Notes: generated from the letters alone by a model not told the origin. A stretch of 64,000 nt of DNA from Pseudonocardia thermophila (GCF_900142365.1 NZ_FRAP01000025.1:1-64000); one strand, 5' to 3'; numbered from the stretch's first letter, positions 16,857 through 25,405 are shown. A program made the numbers and translations.

Positions 16857-17327
16857 ATGGACCGGGAACAGCTCCGGCAGCTCAACCAGCAGATGGCCCA
16901 GCGGATCGCGACGGCCGAGCCGGCGCCGCTGGTCGACGGCGGCTACGCGCTGCGCGTCGTCCGCACGACGGGCCGCACCAGCGGCGAGCCGCGGGACGTC
17001 CCGCTCGCGGTGATCGCCCGCGACGGCCGCCGCTACCTGGTGGCGCCGCGGGCCCGCCGCGACTGGGTCGCCAACCTCGACGCGCACCCCGCCTGCAGCA
17101 TCCTCGGCGAGGACGCGCCGCTCACCGCGGTCCGCCGCACCGACCGGACGGCCGCCCTCGTGGCCCTGCAGTACGCCCGCACCGCACACGGCCCGGCCCG
17201 CAGCGCCTTCCCGTTCACGCCCGACGCACTGCTGGACGAGGTCGTCGCGGCTATGCCAGAGATGGCCGTGTTCGAGCTGGTCACCACGGCGAGCACCGAT
17301 TCGAGCACCGATTCGAGCGCGTCGTGA
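16857..17327 (+). CDS. Deazaflavin (F420)-dependent nitroreductase-family protein (DUF385/Ddn-like)
   Basis: 156 residues with a split-barrel fold. RTTGRTSGEPRDVPLAVIARDGRRYLVAP (residues about 38-66) is the conserved F420-binding region of Ddn/FGD-like quinone or nitro reductases. It probably reduces quinones or nitroaromatics with F420H2. GGGAGG lies four bases before the ATG; a second ATG twelve bases upstream gives a poorer fit. The C-terminus ends in a Ser/Thr/Asp tail made by a 12-bp duplication. Its TGA overlaps the GTG of the FAD monooxygenase. Confidence 0.85.
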   Translation: MDREQLRQLNQQMAQRIATAEPAPLVDGGYALRVVRTTGRTSGEPRDVPLAVIARDGRRYLVAPRARRDWVANLDAHPACSILGEDAPLTAVRRTDRTAALVALQYARTAHGPARSAFPFTPDALLDEVVAAMPEMAVFELVTTASTDSSTDSSAS

Positions 17328-18541
17328 GCGCCGCGCGCGTCGTGATCGCCGGCGGCGGCCCCGGCGGTGCCCTGCTCGCGTACCTGCTGGCCCGCGCCGG
17401 CATCGCGGTGACGCTCTGCGAGGCGCGGTCGGACTTCGAACGCGAGTACCGCGGCGACTCGCTGCACCCGTACACGCTGGAGCTGCTCGACGAGCTCGGC
17501 CTCGCCGACGACGTGCTGCAGATCCCGCACGTCGCCGCCGACGCCTTCCGCTTCCACACGCCCTACGGCACCGTGACGCCGGCCAGCTACGCGCGGCTGC
17601 GCACCCGGTTCAACTACGTCGCGATCATGCCGCAGGCCCGGTTGATCGAGTTCCTGCTCGACCGCGCCGCCCGGTTCCCCGGGTTCGAGCTGCGCACCAG
17701 CACGAAGGCCACCGGCCTGGTGGAGGCCGACGGCCGGGTCACCGGGCTGCGCGTGCGCGACCGCTCCGGCGAGCACGAGCTGCCCGCCGACCTGGTGATC
17801 GGCGCCGACGGCCGCTTCTCGGCGGTCCGCCGGTTCGCCGATCTGCCCGTCGTCTCCTCAGGTGCGACCACCGATCTCGTGTGGTTCCGGCTACCCCGCC
17901 GCGCCGACGATCCCGCCGCCGACCTGGATCTCTACGCCGGCCCCGGCCGCTACGTGGGTGTGCTCGGCGGTTCCGATCACTGGCGGGTCGGCTACGCGAT
18001 CCCGCACGGGGGCTACGCGGCGGTGCGCGAGGCCGGCGTCGAGCCGATCCGCGAGTTCCTGCGTACACACGTGCCGTGGCTGGCCGACCGCGTCCACCAC
18101 CTCGAGGACATGGGGCAGACCAGCCTGCTGTCGGTCGACATCTCGGCAGCGCCGTGCTGGCACCGCCCCGGGCTGCTGCTCATCGGCGACGCCGCGCACG
18201 TCATCTCCCCGGTCGGCGGCAACGGCATCCTCATGGCCGTGCAGGACGCCGTCGCCGCAGCGAACGCGATCATCGCGCCGCTGCGCGCCGGCACCCTGAC
18301 CGAGGCCGATCTGGCCCGTGTTCAGGCCGCCCGCGAGGCGGCGATCGCGCAGGTGCAGGCCGAGCAGCAGCGCACCGAGCGGAGCTCCGACCGGGCCCGC
18401 AGCCGCGGCGCCGTGCTCGCCCCGCCCCGCCGGCTGCGGCCGCTGCTGGAACTGCCGGTGCTGCAGCGCCGCTCCGCCCGCGCCAACGCCTACGGGCCGC
18501 GGCCGCCGAAGCTCGACCTCGCGCTCGTCGACGCCGCCTGA
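17324..18541 (+). CDS. FAD-dependent monooxygenase (PHBH/UbiH-like)
   Basis: 405-residue group A flavoprotein. The dinucleotide motif GGGPGG is at 10-15 with E34/R36 in the following strand, DG-type motif VIGADGRFSAVRR near the middle and the FAD ribityl motif GDAAHVISPVGGNG at about 287-300. It hydroxylates or epoxidises an aromatic or polyketide-like substrate using NAD(P)H and O2. It is coupled to the F420-type reductase through a GTGA overlap and probably controlled by the MarR protein, suggesting a xenobiotic or antibiotic-modifying unit. Its 3' end overlaps bioD on the opposite strand by 52 bp. Confidence 0.92.
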   Translation: MSAARVVIAGGGPGGALLAYLLARAGIAVTLCEARSDFEREYRGDSLHPYTLELLDELGLADDVLQIPHVAADAFRFHTPYGTVTPASYARLRTRFNYVAIMPQARLIEFLLDRAARFPGFELRTSTKATGLVEADGRVTGLRVRDRSGEHELPADLVIGADGRFSAVRRFADLPVVSSGATTDLVWFRLPRRADDPAADLDLYAGPGRYVGVLGGSDHWRVGYAIPHGGYAAVREAGVEPIREFLRTHVPWLADRVHHLEDMGQTSLLSVDISAAPCWHRPGLLLIGDAAHVISPVGGNGILMAVQDAVAAANAIIAPLRAGTLTEADLARVQAAREAAIAQVQAEQQRTERSSDRARSRGAVLAPPRRLRPLLELPVLQRRSARANAYGPRPPKLDLALVDAA

Positions 18542-19242
18542 GGCAGCCCGGTGAACCAGCCGGGCGCCGCGCGCCGGAACTCGGCCACCGGCAGCTGTCC
18601 CGCCCCGGCCGGTACCGCGCCCAGCAGGGGAGCCAGCCGTGCCAGGCGCGCCCGGTTGTCCCGCTCCACCTCGGACGGCGAGCGCGGCCAGGCGCCGACG
18701 ACGAGCCCGGGCACCGCCACTCCACGCCGCTCCAGCGCCTCCAGCGTCAGCGCGGTGTGGTTGAGCGTGCCGAGGCCGGACCGGCACACCACCACCGTGC
18801 TCGCCCCGGTGAGCCCGGCCAGGTCCGCCACGGTGCCGCCGGACCCGTCCAGCTCGACGAGCAACCCGCCCGTACCCTCGACGAGCACGTCGTCGTGATC
18901 GGCCGCGAGCCGCTCCACGTGCGCGCAGTGCTCCGCGAGCCCGGGCAGCCGCACGCCCGCCCGCGCCGCCGCGGCCACCGGGGCCATCGGGTCCGGCAAC
19001 CGGATCCCCTCGGCCGCCCGGACCCCGGCCAGCCGCCGCACGACGTCAGCGTCACCGAGGCCGTCACCGAGGCCGTCACCGAGGCCGTCACCGAGATCGT
19101 CACCGAGATCGTCCTCGGTCCCGGCCTGCACGGGCTTGAGAACCGCGACCCGGCGGCCCGCCGCGGCCAGCGCGACCGCCAGCGCCGCCGTCACCACGGT
19201 CTTTCCGACACCGGTGTCGGTACCGGTCACGACGAGGATCAC
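18490..19242 (-). CDS. bioD: Dethiobiotin synthetase BioD
   Basis: ATP-dependent carboxylation of 7,8-diaminononanoate to dethiobiotin. 250 residues with the P-loop GTDTGVGKT at 7-15, catalytic lysine in VLKPVQAG (36-40), and VEGTGGLLVEL. An unusual Asp/Gly/Leu repeat, (G)DDLGDGLGD-like, occupies residues about 44-64 and comes from a 12-bp tandem DNA repeat; it lies where the enzyme normally has a variable surface loop. The GTG at 19242 overlaps the bioF stop (GTGA). The C-terminus overlaps the convergent monooxygenase gene by 52 bp. Confidence 0.95.
   Translation of the reverse strand: MILVVTGTDTGVGKTVVTAALAVALAAAGRRVAVLKPVQAGTEDDLGDDLGDGLGDGLGDGLGDADVVRRLAGVRAAEGIRLPDPMAPVAAAARAGVRLPGLAEHCAHVERLAADHDDVLVEGTGGLLVELDGSGGTVADLAGLTGASTVVVCRSGLGTLNHTALTLEALERRGVAVPGLVVGAWPRSPSEVERDNRARLARLAPLLGAVPAGAGQLPVAEFRRAAPGWFTGLPQAASTSARSSFGGRGP
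19051..19110. repeat. Coding 12-bp minisatellite inside bioD
   Basis: Five tandem 12-bp units: GTCACCGAGGCC three times, then GTCACCGAGATC twice. Because 12 is a multiple of three, copy-number change keeps the BioD frame and only alters a Gly/Asp/Leu loop. Confidence 0.85.
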
Positions 19243-20417
19243 GCCGGTACCCGCGGCTGTGTCCACTGCGGCTGCTGTGTGTGCTGCTTCGGCTGCGCCC
19301 ACTGCGCCGCGAGCCGGGCCGCCCCCGCCGCCCGCTCCGGGGCGATGCCCGCCCGCGCGACCAGCCGCAGCCGCGAGATCCCGTCCGGCACGCTCGGCGG
19401 GCGGAAGCAGCCCACCAGCACCCCGTCGTCCTGCAGCCGCGCGGTCGCCGCGGCCGCGTCGTCCGGCGACGCGGCCGGGATCGACTGCACCGCGCCCGGT
19501 GCCCGCGGCACGTCCGCGGCCTCGGCGATCGCCCCGGCCACCCGGTGCAGGTCCGCCACGCGTTCCGGCTCATCCTCGACGATCCGGCACGCCGTCGCCG
19601 CCGCTGCGGCCGCCGCCGGGGCGAGCGCGGTGTCGAAGATGAACGTCCGCGCGGTGTTGACCAGGTGCTCGCGCAGCACCGGCGAGCCCAGCACGGCCCC
19701 GCCCTGCGCGCCGAGCGCCTTCGACAGCGTCGCGGTGACGGCCACGCTCGGGTTCCCGGCGAGCCCCGCCGCGTGCACGGCACCCCGTCCGTCACCGGCG
19801 ACCCCGATGCCGTGCGCCTCGTCGACCACGAGGAACGCGTCGTGGCGCGCGCACAGCTCGGCCGTGCGCTGCAGGTCGGTGGCGTCGCCGAGCACCGAGT
19901 AGATCGACTCCACCACGACGACGGCCCGCGGCTGGTCGCGCTCGCGCAGCAGCCGGTCCAGCGCGTCCAGGTCACGGTGCGGGCAGACCGCGACCGGCGA
20001 GCGGGACAGCCGCGCCCCGTCGATCAGCGACGCGTGCACGTGCGCGTCCGAGATCAGCAGCGTGTCCGGGTCACCGAGCGCGGTCAGGATCCCGATGTTG
20101 GCCGTGTAGCCGCTGGAGAACGTCAGGCAGGCCGGCTGTCCGGTGAGCCGGGCCAGCGCCGCCTCAAGCTCGGCGTGCGCGGCGGTCGTCCCGGTCACCA
20201 CCCGCGACGCGCCCGCACCCGTCCCGAACCGCTCGACGGCGGCTCGCGCGGCGGCCCGCAGCCGCGGATCGGCGGCGAGGCCGAGGTAGTCGTTGGAGGC
20301 CAGGTCGAGCAGCCCGTCCCGGGAGCGCGGGTGCCGGGCGGCGTCGGTGCGCCGCACCAGCCCCGTGCGGATCCGGGTGGCGGCGGCCTCGGCGAGCCAG
20401 GTGTCCAGTGCGGCCAT
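19239..20417 (-). CDS. bioF: 8-amino-7-oxononanoate synthase BioF
   Basis: PLP enzyme joining pimeloyl-ACP/CoA and L-alanine to give 8-amino-7-oxononanoate. 392 residues with FSSGYTANIG at 100-109, DEAHGIG at 199-205 and the PLP lysine K233 in TATLSKALGAQGG. A Gln/Pro-rich tail (QPKQHTQQPQWTQPRVPA) extends the usual C-terminus by about 18 residues. The ATG at 20417 shares one base with the bioA stop. Third gene of bioB-bioA-bioF-bioD. Confidence 0.96.
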   Translation of the reverse strand: MAALDTWLAEAAATRIRTGLVRRTDAARHPRSRDGLLDLASNDYLGLAADPRLRAAARAAVERFGTGAGASRVVTGTTAAHAELEAALARLTGQPACLTFSSGYTANIGILTALGDPDTLLISDAHVHASLIDGARLSRSPVAVCPHRDLDALDRLLRERDQPRAVVVVESIYSVLGDATDLQRTAELCARHDAFLVVDEAHGIGVAGDGRGAVHAAGLAGNPSVAVTATLSKALGAQGGAVLGSPVLREHLVNTARTFIFDTALAPAAAAAAATACRIVEDEPERVADLHRVAGAIAEAADVPRAPGAVQSIPAASPDDAAAATARLQDDGVLVGCFRPPSVPDGISRLRLVARAGIAPERAAGAARLAAQWAQPKQHTQQPQWTQPRVPA

Positions 20418-21706
20418 CAGCCGTGCACCTCCTCGACGGCTCCGGTGATCGCCGCGCCGATGGCGGCGATCTCGTCGGACCGGCAGACGTACGGGGGCAT
20501 CGTGTAGACGAGGTCGCGGAACGGGCGCACCCACGCGCCCCGCTCGAGCGCTGCCCTGGTCACCGCCGGCACGTCCACCGGCCGGTCCAGCTGGACGACG
20601 CCGACGGCGCCGAGCACGCGCACGTCCCGCACCGAACGGAGCTCGGCGGCGGGGGAGAGGGCATCGGCCAGCTCCTTGGCGATCCCGCCGATCCGGTCGC
20701 CGTAGCCGGGCAGCAGCTCCAGCGACGCCGAGGCGACCGCGCAGGCCAGCGGGTTGCCCATGAACGTCGGCCCGTGCAGCAGCGCGCCGACCGCCCGCGC
20801 CACGGCCGACGTGCACAGCACCGCAGCCAGTGTCAGGTACCCGCCGGTCAGCGCCTTGCCCACGCACAGGACGTCGGGCGTGATCCCGGCGTGGTCGACG
20901 GCGAACCGCGGACCGGTGCGGCCGAACCCGGTCGCGATCTCGTCGACGATGAGCAGGAGCCCGTGCCGGTCGGCGATCTCCCGCAGCACGACGAGGCACT
21001 CGGGCGGGTAGACGTGCATGCCGCCCGCGCCCTGCAGCACCGGCTCGGCGACGATCGCCGCCAGCTCGCCGGCGTGCGCGGCGGCGGTCCGGCGGGCGTG
21101 CGCGGCCCACTCGTCGACGTCCGCGGGTCCGGCGATCGCGCCGTCCGCGGTCGGCGCGGCGGGCGGGCGCGGCAGGAACAGCTGCTCGGCCACCAGTCCG
21201 GGGAAGAGCGCGTGCATGCCGTCGACCGGGTCGCAGATGCTCATCGCGCCCGTCGTGTCGCCGTGGTACCCGCCGCGCAGCGCGAGGAAACGGCGCCGCT
21301 GCGGCCGCCCGATCGCGACCTGGTACTGCACGGCGAGCTTCAGCGCGACCTCCACCGACACCGAACCGGAGTCGGCCAGGAACACGTGCTGCAGCTCGCC
21401 CGGGGTGATCGCCACCAGCTGCTCGGCCAGCCGGACCGCGGGCTCGTGGGTGAGCCCGCCGAACATCACGTGGCTGAACCGGCCGATCTGCTCGCGCACC
21501 GCGGCGTCCAGAGCGGGGTGGCGGTAGCCGTGGATCGCGCACCACCAGGAGCTCATCGCGTCGATCGCGGTGAACCGGATGCCGTCGGCCGCCTCCAGCT
21601 CCAGCCGGGTGCCGGCCGCGTCGAGCACCGCGTACGGCGCGGGCCCGGCCAGGGATGCGTACGGGTGCCACAGCAGTCCCCGGTCGCGCTCGATCAGCCC
21701 GTTCAT
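20417..21706 (-). CDS. bioA: Adenosylmethionine-8-amino-7-oxononanoate aminotransferase BioA
   Basis: Transfers the amino group of S-adenosylmethionine to 8-amino-7-oxononanoate, giving 7,8-diaminononanoate. 429 residues of the class III aminotransferase fold: SSWWCAIHGYRHP (52-64), GGYHGDTTGAMSICDP, D255 in LLIVDEIATGFGRTG and the PLP lysine K284 in VGKALTGGY. All key residues are present. The ATG at 21706 overlaps the bioB stop by four bases, so translation is coupled. Confidence 0.97.
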   Translation of the reverse strand: MNGLIERDRGLLWHPYASLAGPAPYAVLDAAGTRLELEAADGIRFTAIDAMSSWWCAIHGYRHPALDAAVREQIGRFSHVMFGGLTHEPAVRLAEQLVAITPGELQHVFLADSGSVSVEVALKLAVQYQVAIGRPQRRRFLALRGGYHGDTTGAMSICDPVDGMHALFPGLVAEQLFLPRPPAAPTADGAIAGPADVDEWAAHARRTAAAHAGELAAIVAEPVLQGAGGMHVYPPECLVVLREIADRHGLLLIVDEIATGFGRTGPRFAVDHAGITPDVLCVGKALTGGYLTLAAVLCTSAVARAVGALLHGPTFMGNPLACAVASASLELLPGYGDRIGGIAKELADALSPAAELRSVRDVRVLGAVGVVQLDRPVDVPAVTRAALERGAWVRPFRDLVYTMPPYVCRSDEIAAIGAAITGAVEEVHG

Positions 21707-22782
21707 GCGTTCGGGGCCACCGCGGTCCCGGCGCCGCGCTGCCGGATCGCCACCGCGACCTCGGGCTCGACCGGCAGATGCTCGGCCGGTCGAGCACCGA
21801 CCACCTCGAACCCCGCGTCGGCGATCATCGCCAGGTCGGCCTCGGCGGCCTGGCCCTCGCTCGTCAGGTAGTCGCCGAGGAACAGCGAGTTGGCCACGTG
21901 CAGTGCGAGCGGCTGGAGCGACCGCAGGTGCACCTCGCGGCCCCCGGCCATCCGCAGCTCCGCGGCCGGGGCGACGAACCGGGCGAGCGCGAGGACCTTC
22001 AGCGCCCGCAGCGGCGTGAGCAGCCAGGTCCCGGCCAGTGGGGTGCCGTCGAACGGGATGAGGAAGTTGATCGGGATCGAGTCGGTCCCGAGGTCGCGCA
22101 GCGCGAACAGGGCGTCGATCAGCTCGTCGTCGGTCTCGCCCATGCCGACGATCAGCCCCGAGCACGACGACAGCCCCGCTGCCTGCGCCTGCTCGACGGT
22201 GCGGACGCGGTCGGCGAAGCCGTGGGTCGAGCAGATGTCGGCGTAGCGGGACTCGGCGGTGTTGAGGTTGTGGTTGTAGGCGTCGACGCCGGCTGCGCGC
22301 AGCCGCTCCGCCTGGCCCTCGCGCAGGATCCCCAGGCAGGCGCACACCTCGACGTCGGGGTGCTCGGCCTTCAGCGCGGCCACGGCGTCGGCGACCCGGT
22401 CGACGTCGCGGTCGCCGGGGCCGCGTCCGCTCGCGACGAGGCAGACCCGGGTGGCGCCGCCGGCGATCCCGGCCGCGGCCTGGCGGACGGTCTCCTCGGT
22501 CGACAGCCAGGAGTACTTCAGGATCTGCGCCTGCGAGCCCAGTCGCTGCGAGCAGTAGCCGCAGTCCTCCGGGCACATCCCGGACTTGAGGTTGACGAGG
22601 TAGTTCACCTTCACCCGGTTGCCGAAGTGCGCGCGGCGCAGCCGGGCCGCCGCGGCGACGAGATCGAGCACCAGGTCGTCGGGGCACTGCAGCACGGCCC
22701 GGGCCCCTGCCCGGTCGAGCGGCTCGCCGGACAGTACCCGTTCGGCCAGGTCATCGAGGGTTTTGAACACTGTTTTGAACAC
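21703..22782 (-). CDS. bioB: Biotin synthase BioB
   Basis: Radical-SAM enzyme inserting sulfur into dethiobiotin. With the GTG at 22782 it has 359 residues; the [4Fe-4S] motif CxxxCxxC is C70, C74, C77 (CPEDCGYC) and the second-cluster region with NHNLNT and CSGLIVGMGE is intact. I chose GTG 22782 because TACTTT lies nine bases upstream with TTGTCG 17 bp further, implying a leaderless message; GTG 22770 is possible, and an ATG at 22845 lies upstream of the promoter. The first codons coincide with BioQ-type operators. First gene of the biotin operon. Confidence 0.95.
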   Translation of the reverse strand: MFKTVFKTLDDLAERVLSGEPLDRAGARAVLQCPDDLVLDLVAAAARLRRAHFGNRVKVNYLVNLKSGMCPEDCGYCSQRLGSQAQILKYSWLSTEETVRQAAAGIAGGATRVCLVASGRGPGDRDVDRVADAVAALKAEHPDVEVCACLGILREGQAERLRAAGVDAYNHNLNTAESRYADICSTHGFADRVRTVEQAQAAGLSSCSGLIVGMGETDDELIDALFALRDLGTDSIPINFLIPFDGTPLAGTWLLTPLRALKVLALARFVAPAAELRMAGGREVHLRSLQPLALHVANSLFLGDYLTSEGQAAEADLAMIADAGFEVVGARPAEHLPVEPEVAVAIRQRGAGTAVAPNA

Positions 22783-22820
22783 TGTTCGAAAGTAGCGAGG
22801 CGGGGTGGCCGCGACAAGCC
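22764..22820. promoter_or_regulatory. bioB promoter with two BioQ-type operators
   Basis: Forward-strand TGAAC-ACT-GTTTT (22764-22776) and TGAAC-ACT-GTTCG (22776-22788) form a 12-bp direct repeat; the second is a near-perfect palindrome TTTGAAC-ACT-GTTCGAA. BioQ sites in corynebacteria and mycobacteria follow TGAAC-N3-GTTAC-like patterns (recalled). On the minus strand TTGTCG - 17 bp - TACTTT ends at 22792, so the operators cover the predicted start point and the first bioB codons. Confidence 0.7.
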
Positions 22821-22847
22821 CCCGGTGCCGGGAGGCACACTCCACGG

Positions 22848-23390
22848 GTGAAGGTCACCCGGGCCCAGGTCGTCGAGGGGGCGTTCGAGGCGCTGCGCGC
22901 GCACGGGCTCGCCGGCCTGTCGATGCGCCGGCTGGCCCAGGACCTCGACGTGGCACCGGGTGCGCTCTACTACCACGTCGCGAGCAAGCAGGAGCTGCTC
23001 GCCGCGGTCGCCGAACGGATCCTCGCGGACTGGCCCAGCGGAGCCGCCGATCCCCGCTCGGCCGCCGCCGGCCTGCGCCGCGCCCTGCTGCAGGTGCGCG
23101 ACGGGGCCGAGGTCGTCAGCTTCGTGCAGGCGTTCCGCCCGGAGTCGGTCGCTCCGACGCGCGAGCTGCGCACGCTCTTCGCGGAGCACCTCGGCGAGCG
23201 CGAGGCCGACTGGGCCGCCCGCACCGTCGTGCACTTCGTCCTCGGGTTCGTCGCCGAGGAGCAGAACCACGACGAGTTGGTCCGGGCCGGGATCCTGCCG
23301 GACGATCCCGCCCGGCAGGCCGAGTCGGAGGAGGCGTTCGCCTTCGGCGTCGACGCGATCCTCACCGGGCTCGACGTCCGCGCTACCTGA
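22848..23390 (+). CDS. bioQ: TetR-family regulator, probable BioQ
   Basis: 180 residues. The N-terminal helix-turn-helix covers about 5-45 (AGLSMRRLAQDLDVAPGALYYHVASKQELL), followed by a TetR_C-like ligand domain. It is divergent from bioB with 65 bp between starts and faces two BioQ-type operators, so it very likely represses the biotin operon in response to biotin sufficiency, as BioQ does in other actinobacteria. The assignment rests on position and operators; BioQ proteins are diverse in sequence. The GTG start has only a distant GGGAGG. Its 3' end overlaps the convergent M20 gene by eight bases. Confidence 0.78.
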   Translation: MKVTRAQVVEGAFEALRAHGLAGLSMRRLAQDLDVAPGALYYHVASKQELLAAVAERILADWPSGAADPRSAAAGLRRALLQVRDGAEVVSFVQAFRPESVAPTRELRTLFAEHLGEREADWAARTVVHFVLGFVAEEQNHDELVRAGILPDDPARQAESEEAFAFGVDAILTGLDVRAT

Positions 23391-24591
23391 GGATCCGCGC
23401 TGCGAACAGCGCGTAGACGGCGGCGCAGCGGCGCATCGCGGCCTCGTCGATGAACTCGCCGGGGCCGTGCGAGACGTCCAGCCGGCCCGCGCCGTAGCCG
23501 AACGCGGGGATGCCGAGCTGCGCGTACCAGCGAGTCTCCAGGATGCCCGGGCACAGCTCGAACGCCGGCGGGGCGCCCTCGACCTCGGCGACGCACGCGG
23601 CGAGCACCCGGGCCGCGGGGTGGTCGGCGTCGGTAGCGCCCGGCGGCTGGCGCTGCAGGACCTCGACCGACGCGGTGGTGCCCGCGGCCGTCGCCGCGCT
23701 CGTGACGAGGTCGGTGATGCGGGCGATCTCCTCGTCGAGGTCCTCCTCCGGGTTGCACCGGCGGTCGACGGAGAACCACGCCGAGCCGGGGACGACGTTG
23801 AAGTTCACGCCGCTGCCCGAGGCGCCGCCGACGACCATCATCGAGCCCTTGCCGGTCTCGTCGGCCATCGGCAACGCGGTGCGCTGCTCCTGCAGCTCGC
23901 GGGCCAGCTCGGTGAGCGGGTGCGCGACGGCGACCATGTGCGCGAACGCGTTGTCGCCGAGGTGGGCCTGTCCGACGTGGGCCTCGCGGCCCTTGACCTG
24001 GACGCGCAGGGTGAGCGCGCCGCGGCTGGCGTGCCAGACGACGCCGCCGGTCGGCTCCGCGGTCACCATCGCGAGCGCGGCCGGATCGATCAGCCCGTGC
24101 TGCCGCAGGTAGCCGGCGCCGGCGTCGCTGCCGGTCTCCTCGTCGCAGACCAGGTGCAGCACGATCCGTCCGTCCCCGAGCAGCCCCAGCTCGCGCGCGG
24201 CCGCGGCCCCGTACAGCATCGAGACGACGCCGCCCTTCATGTCCGCGGTGCCGCGCCCGTACATCCGCCCGTCCCGGCGCTCCGGGGTGAACTGGGTGCG
24301 GCTCTGCGCGGGCACGACGTCGAAGTGGCCGTGGAAGTAGACGAGCTTCGGCCCGCTGCCGGCCGCGCCGCGCACGATGCTCGGCTCCTCCAGCTGCGCG
24401 TGCGGCGGGATCGGGAGGATCTGCGGTGCGAGGCCCAGCTCCGTCATCGCCGCGCGCAGCCGCTGCGCGCACCGGCCCAGGCCGCGGCCGGGCGGGTTCT
24501 CGGTGTCCAGCGCGACGAGGTCGGCCAGCAGTGCGGCCATCTCCTCGGCGCGTGGTTCGATCCACTCCTGCACGGTCGCGGCCAGATCCAC
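23383..24591 (-). CDS. M20-family metallo-hydrolase (ArgE/DapE-like)
   Basis: 402-residue zinc amidohydrolase. Metal-binding and catalytic motifs are HGHFDVVP, GRGTADMKGG, the general base in CDEETGSD, TAEPTG, and the C-terminal SHGPGEFI histidine. It deacylates an N-acyl amino acid or cleaves a small peptide; the substrate is unknown. The GTG at 24591 is chosen because GGAGG lies five bases upstream; longer frames run into the divergent XRE gene. The divergent XRE-cupin regulator is its probable controller. Confidence 0.9.
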   Translation of the reverse strand: MDLAATVQEWIEPRAEEMAALLADLVALDTENPPGRGLGRCAQRLRAAMTELGLAPQILPIPPHAQLEEPSIVRGAAGSGPKLVYFHGHFDVVPAQSRTQFTPERRDGRMYGRGTADMKGGVVSMLYGAAAARELGLLGDGRIVLHLVCDEETGSDAGAGYLRQHGLIDPAALAMVTAEPTGGVVWHASRGALTLRVQVKGREAHVGQAHLGDNAFAHMVAVAHPLTELARELQEQRTALPMADETGKGSMMVVGGASGSGVNFNVVPGSAWFSVDRRCNPEEDLDEEIARITDLVTSAATAAGTTASVEVLQRQPPGATDADHPAARVLAACVAEVEGAPPAFELCPGILETRWYAQLGIPAFGYGAGRLDVSHGPGEFIDEAAMRRCAAVYALFAARILR

Positions 24592-24667
24592 GGGAACCTC
24601 CACCGTCGGCTGCCCGTACCTTATGGGGAACGATCCGAAATCTCTACGGAACGGGGAAGGGGGTCGG

Positions 24668-25240
24668 GTGGCCGCCCAGTCGCCGACGCAGCCGATGGTC
24701 GACCGGCTCGCCGCCGCCGTGCGTCGCCACCGCGAGATCCACAACCTCTCGCTCGGCGAGCTGAGCCGCGCCACCGGGTTGTCGAAGACGAACCTCGCGC
24801 GGCTGGAGGCCGGCGGGGCCAACCCGTCGCTGGAGACCCTCTGGCGGCTGGCCCGCGCACTGGGCCTGAGCGTGGGCCAGCTGCTCGAAGAGCCCCGACC
24901 GGCCGCCGCCACGGTGCTGCGCCGCGGTGCCGGGCCGGTCGTCGAGTCCACCGCCGGGATGCGCGGGCGGCTGCTGCACACCGACGGCGGCCGGCACCGC
25001 ACCGAGCTGTTCGAGCTGGATCTGCCGCCGGACGCGCAGTTCCGCGGCGACGCCCACGAGCCGGGCACCCGGGAGGCGGTCTACTGCGTCGCCGGACGGA
25101 TCCGCTGCGGCCCGCTCGACGCGCCGCTGGAGCTGGAGCCCGGGGACACCGCGTTCTTCGACGGAGCCGCGGCCCACGTCTACGCGGCAGGGCCGGAGGG
25201 GGGGGGGCGGGCACTGCTGGTGATGAGCTACCCGGCGTGA
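24668..25240 (+). CDS. XRE-family regulator with C-terminal cupin domain
   Basis: 190 residues: an N-terminal helix-turn-helix (about 18-72, LSLGELSRATGLSKTNLARLEAGGANPSLETLWRLARAL split over the fold) and a C-terminal cupin (about 110-188) with GTREAVYCVAGRIRCG and LEPGDTAFFDG. Such proteins sense a small ligand through the cupin and often control adjacent amino-acid or amine catabolism genes. The GTG at 24668 has AAGGGGG just upstream; an in-frame ATG at 24623 is possible. TACCTT at 24617 is a plausible -10 box. Divergent from the M20 hydrolase. Confidence 0.88.
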   Translation: MAAQSPTQPMVDRLAAAVRRHREIHNLSLGELSRATGLSKTNLARLEAGGANPSLETLWRLARALGLSVGQLLEEPRPAAATVLRRGAGPVVESTAGMRGRLLHTDGGRHRTELFELDLPPDAQFRGDAHEPGTREAVYCVAGRIRCGPLDAPLELEPGDTAFFDGAAAHVYAAGPEGGGRALLVMSYPA

Positions 25241-25270
25241 TCCCGGTGGGGCTTCCGCCTGCCGGCGCGC

Positions 25271-25405
25271 TACGATCCGGCACGTGCGCAGTGTGATCGG
25301 GCTGATCATTATCGAGCGCGCCGGCTGAGCCAGGACGTCGGCGCGCCGTCTGCTGTCGCACCGGGACCTGGCCCGGACTTCCCGTTCCCCCGAAGTCCGA
25401 GGAGG
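25271..25405 (+). promoter_or_regulatory. Candidate attenuator region upstream of the ACT-domain gene
   Basis: After the TACGAT -10 box and leader peptide come three inverted repeats: GCGCGCCGG (25316-25324) with TCGGCGCGC (25338-25346); CCGGG (25361) with CCCGG (25372); and GGACTTC (25375-25381) with GAAGTCC (25392-25398). The second and third share bases and are mutually exclusive. The last stem ends two bases before the GGAGG ribosome site (25401-25405). Stalling on scarce Val/Ile/Leu tRNA could switch between them. Confidence 0.5.
25284..25328 (+). CDS. Branched-chain-amino-acid-rich leader peptide
   Basis: Fourteen codons, GTG start, encoding (M)RSVIGLIIIERAG then stop: six of 14 residues are Val, Ile or Leu, including three consecutive Ile. 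TACGAT (25271-25276) lies seven bases before the GTG, giving a leaderless leader message. Its stop codon falls between the arms of a hairpin and the next gene encodes an ACT-domain protein, the layout of a translational attenuator sensing branched-chain amino acids. Confidence 0.55.
   Translation: MRSVIGLIIIERAG

Noticed and set aside
19239..21797. A continuous 852-codon frame suggesting a fusion ending in BioF
   Set aside because: Only the last 392 codons match BioF. The first part is the wrong frame of bioA, and the bioF ATG is coupled to the bioA stop.
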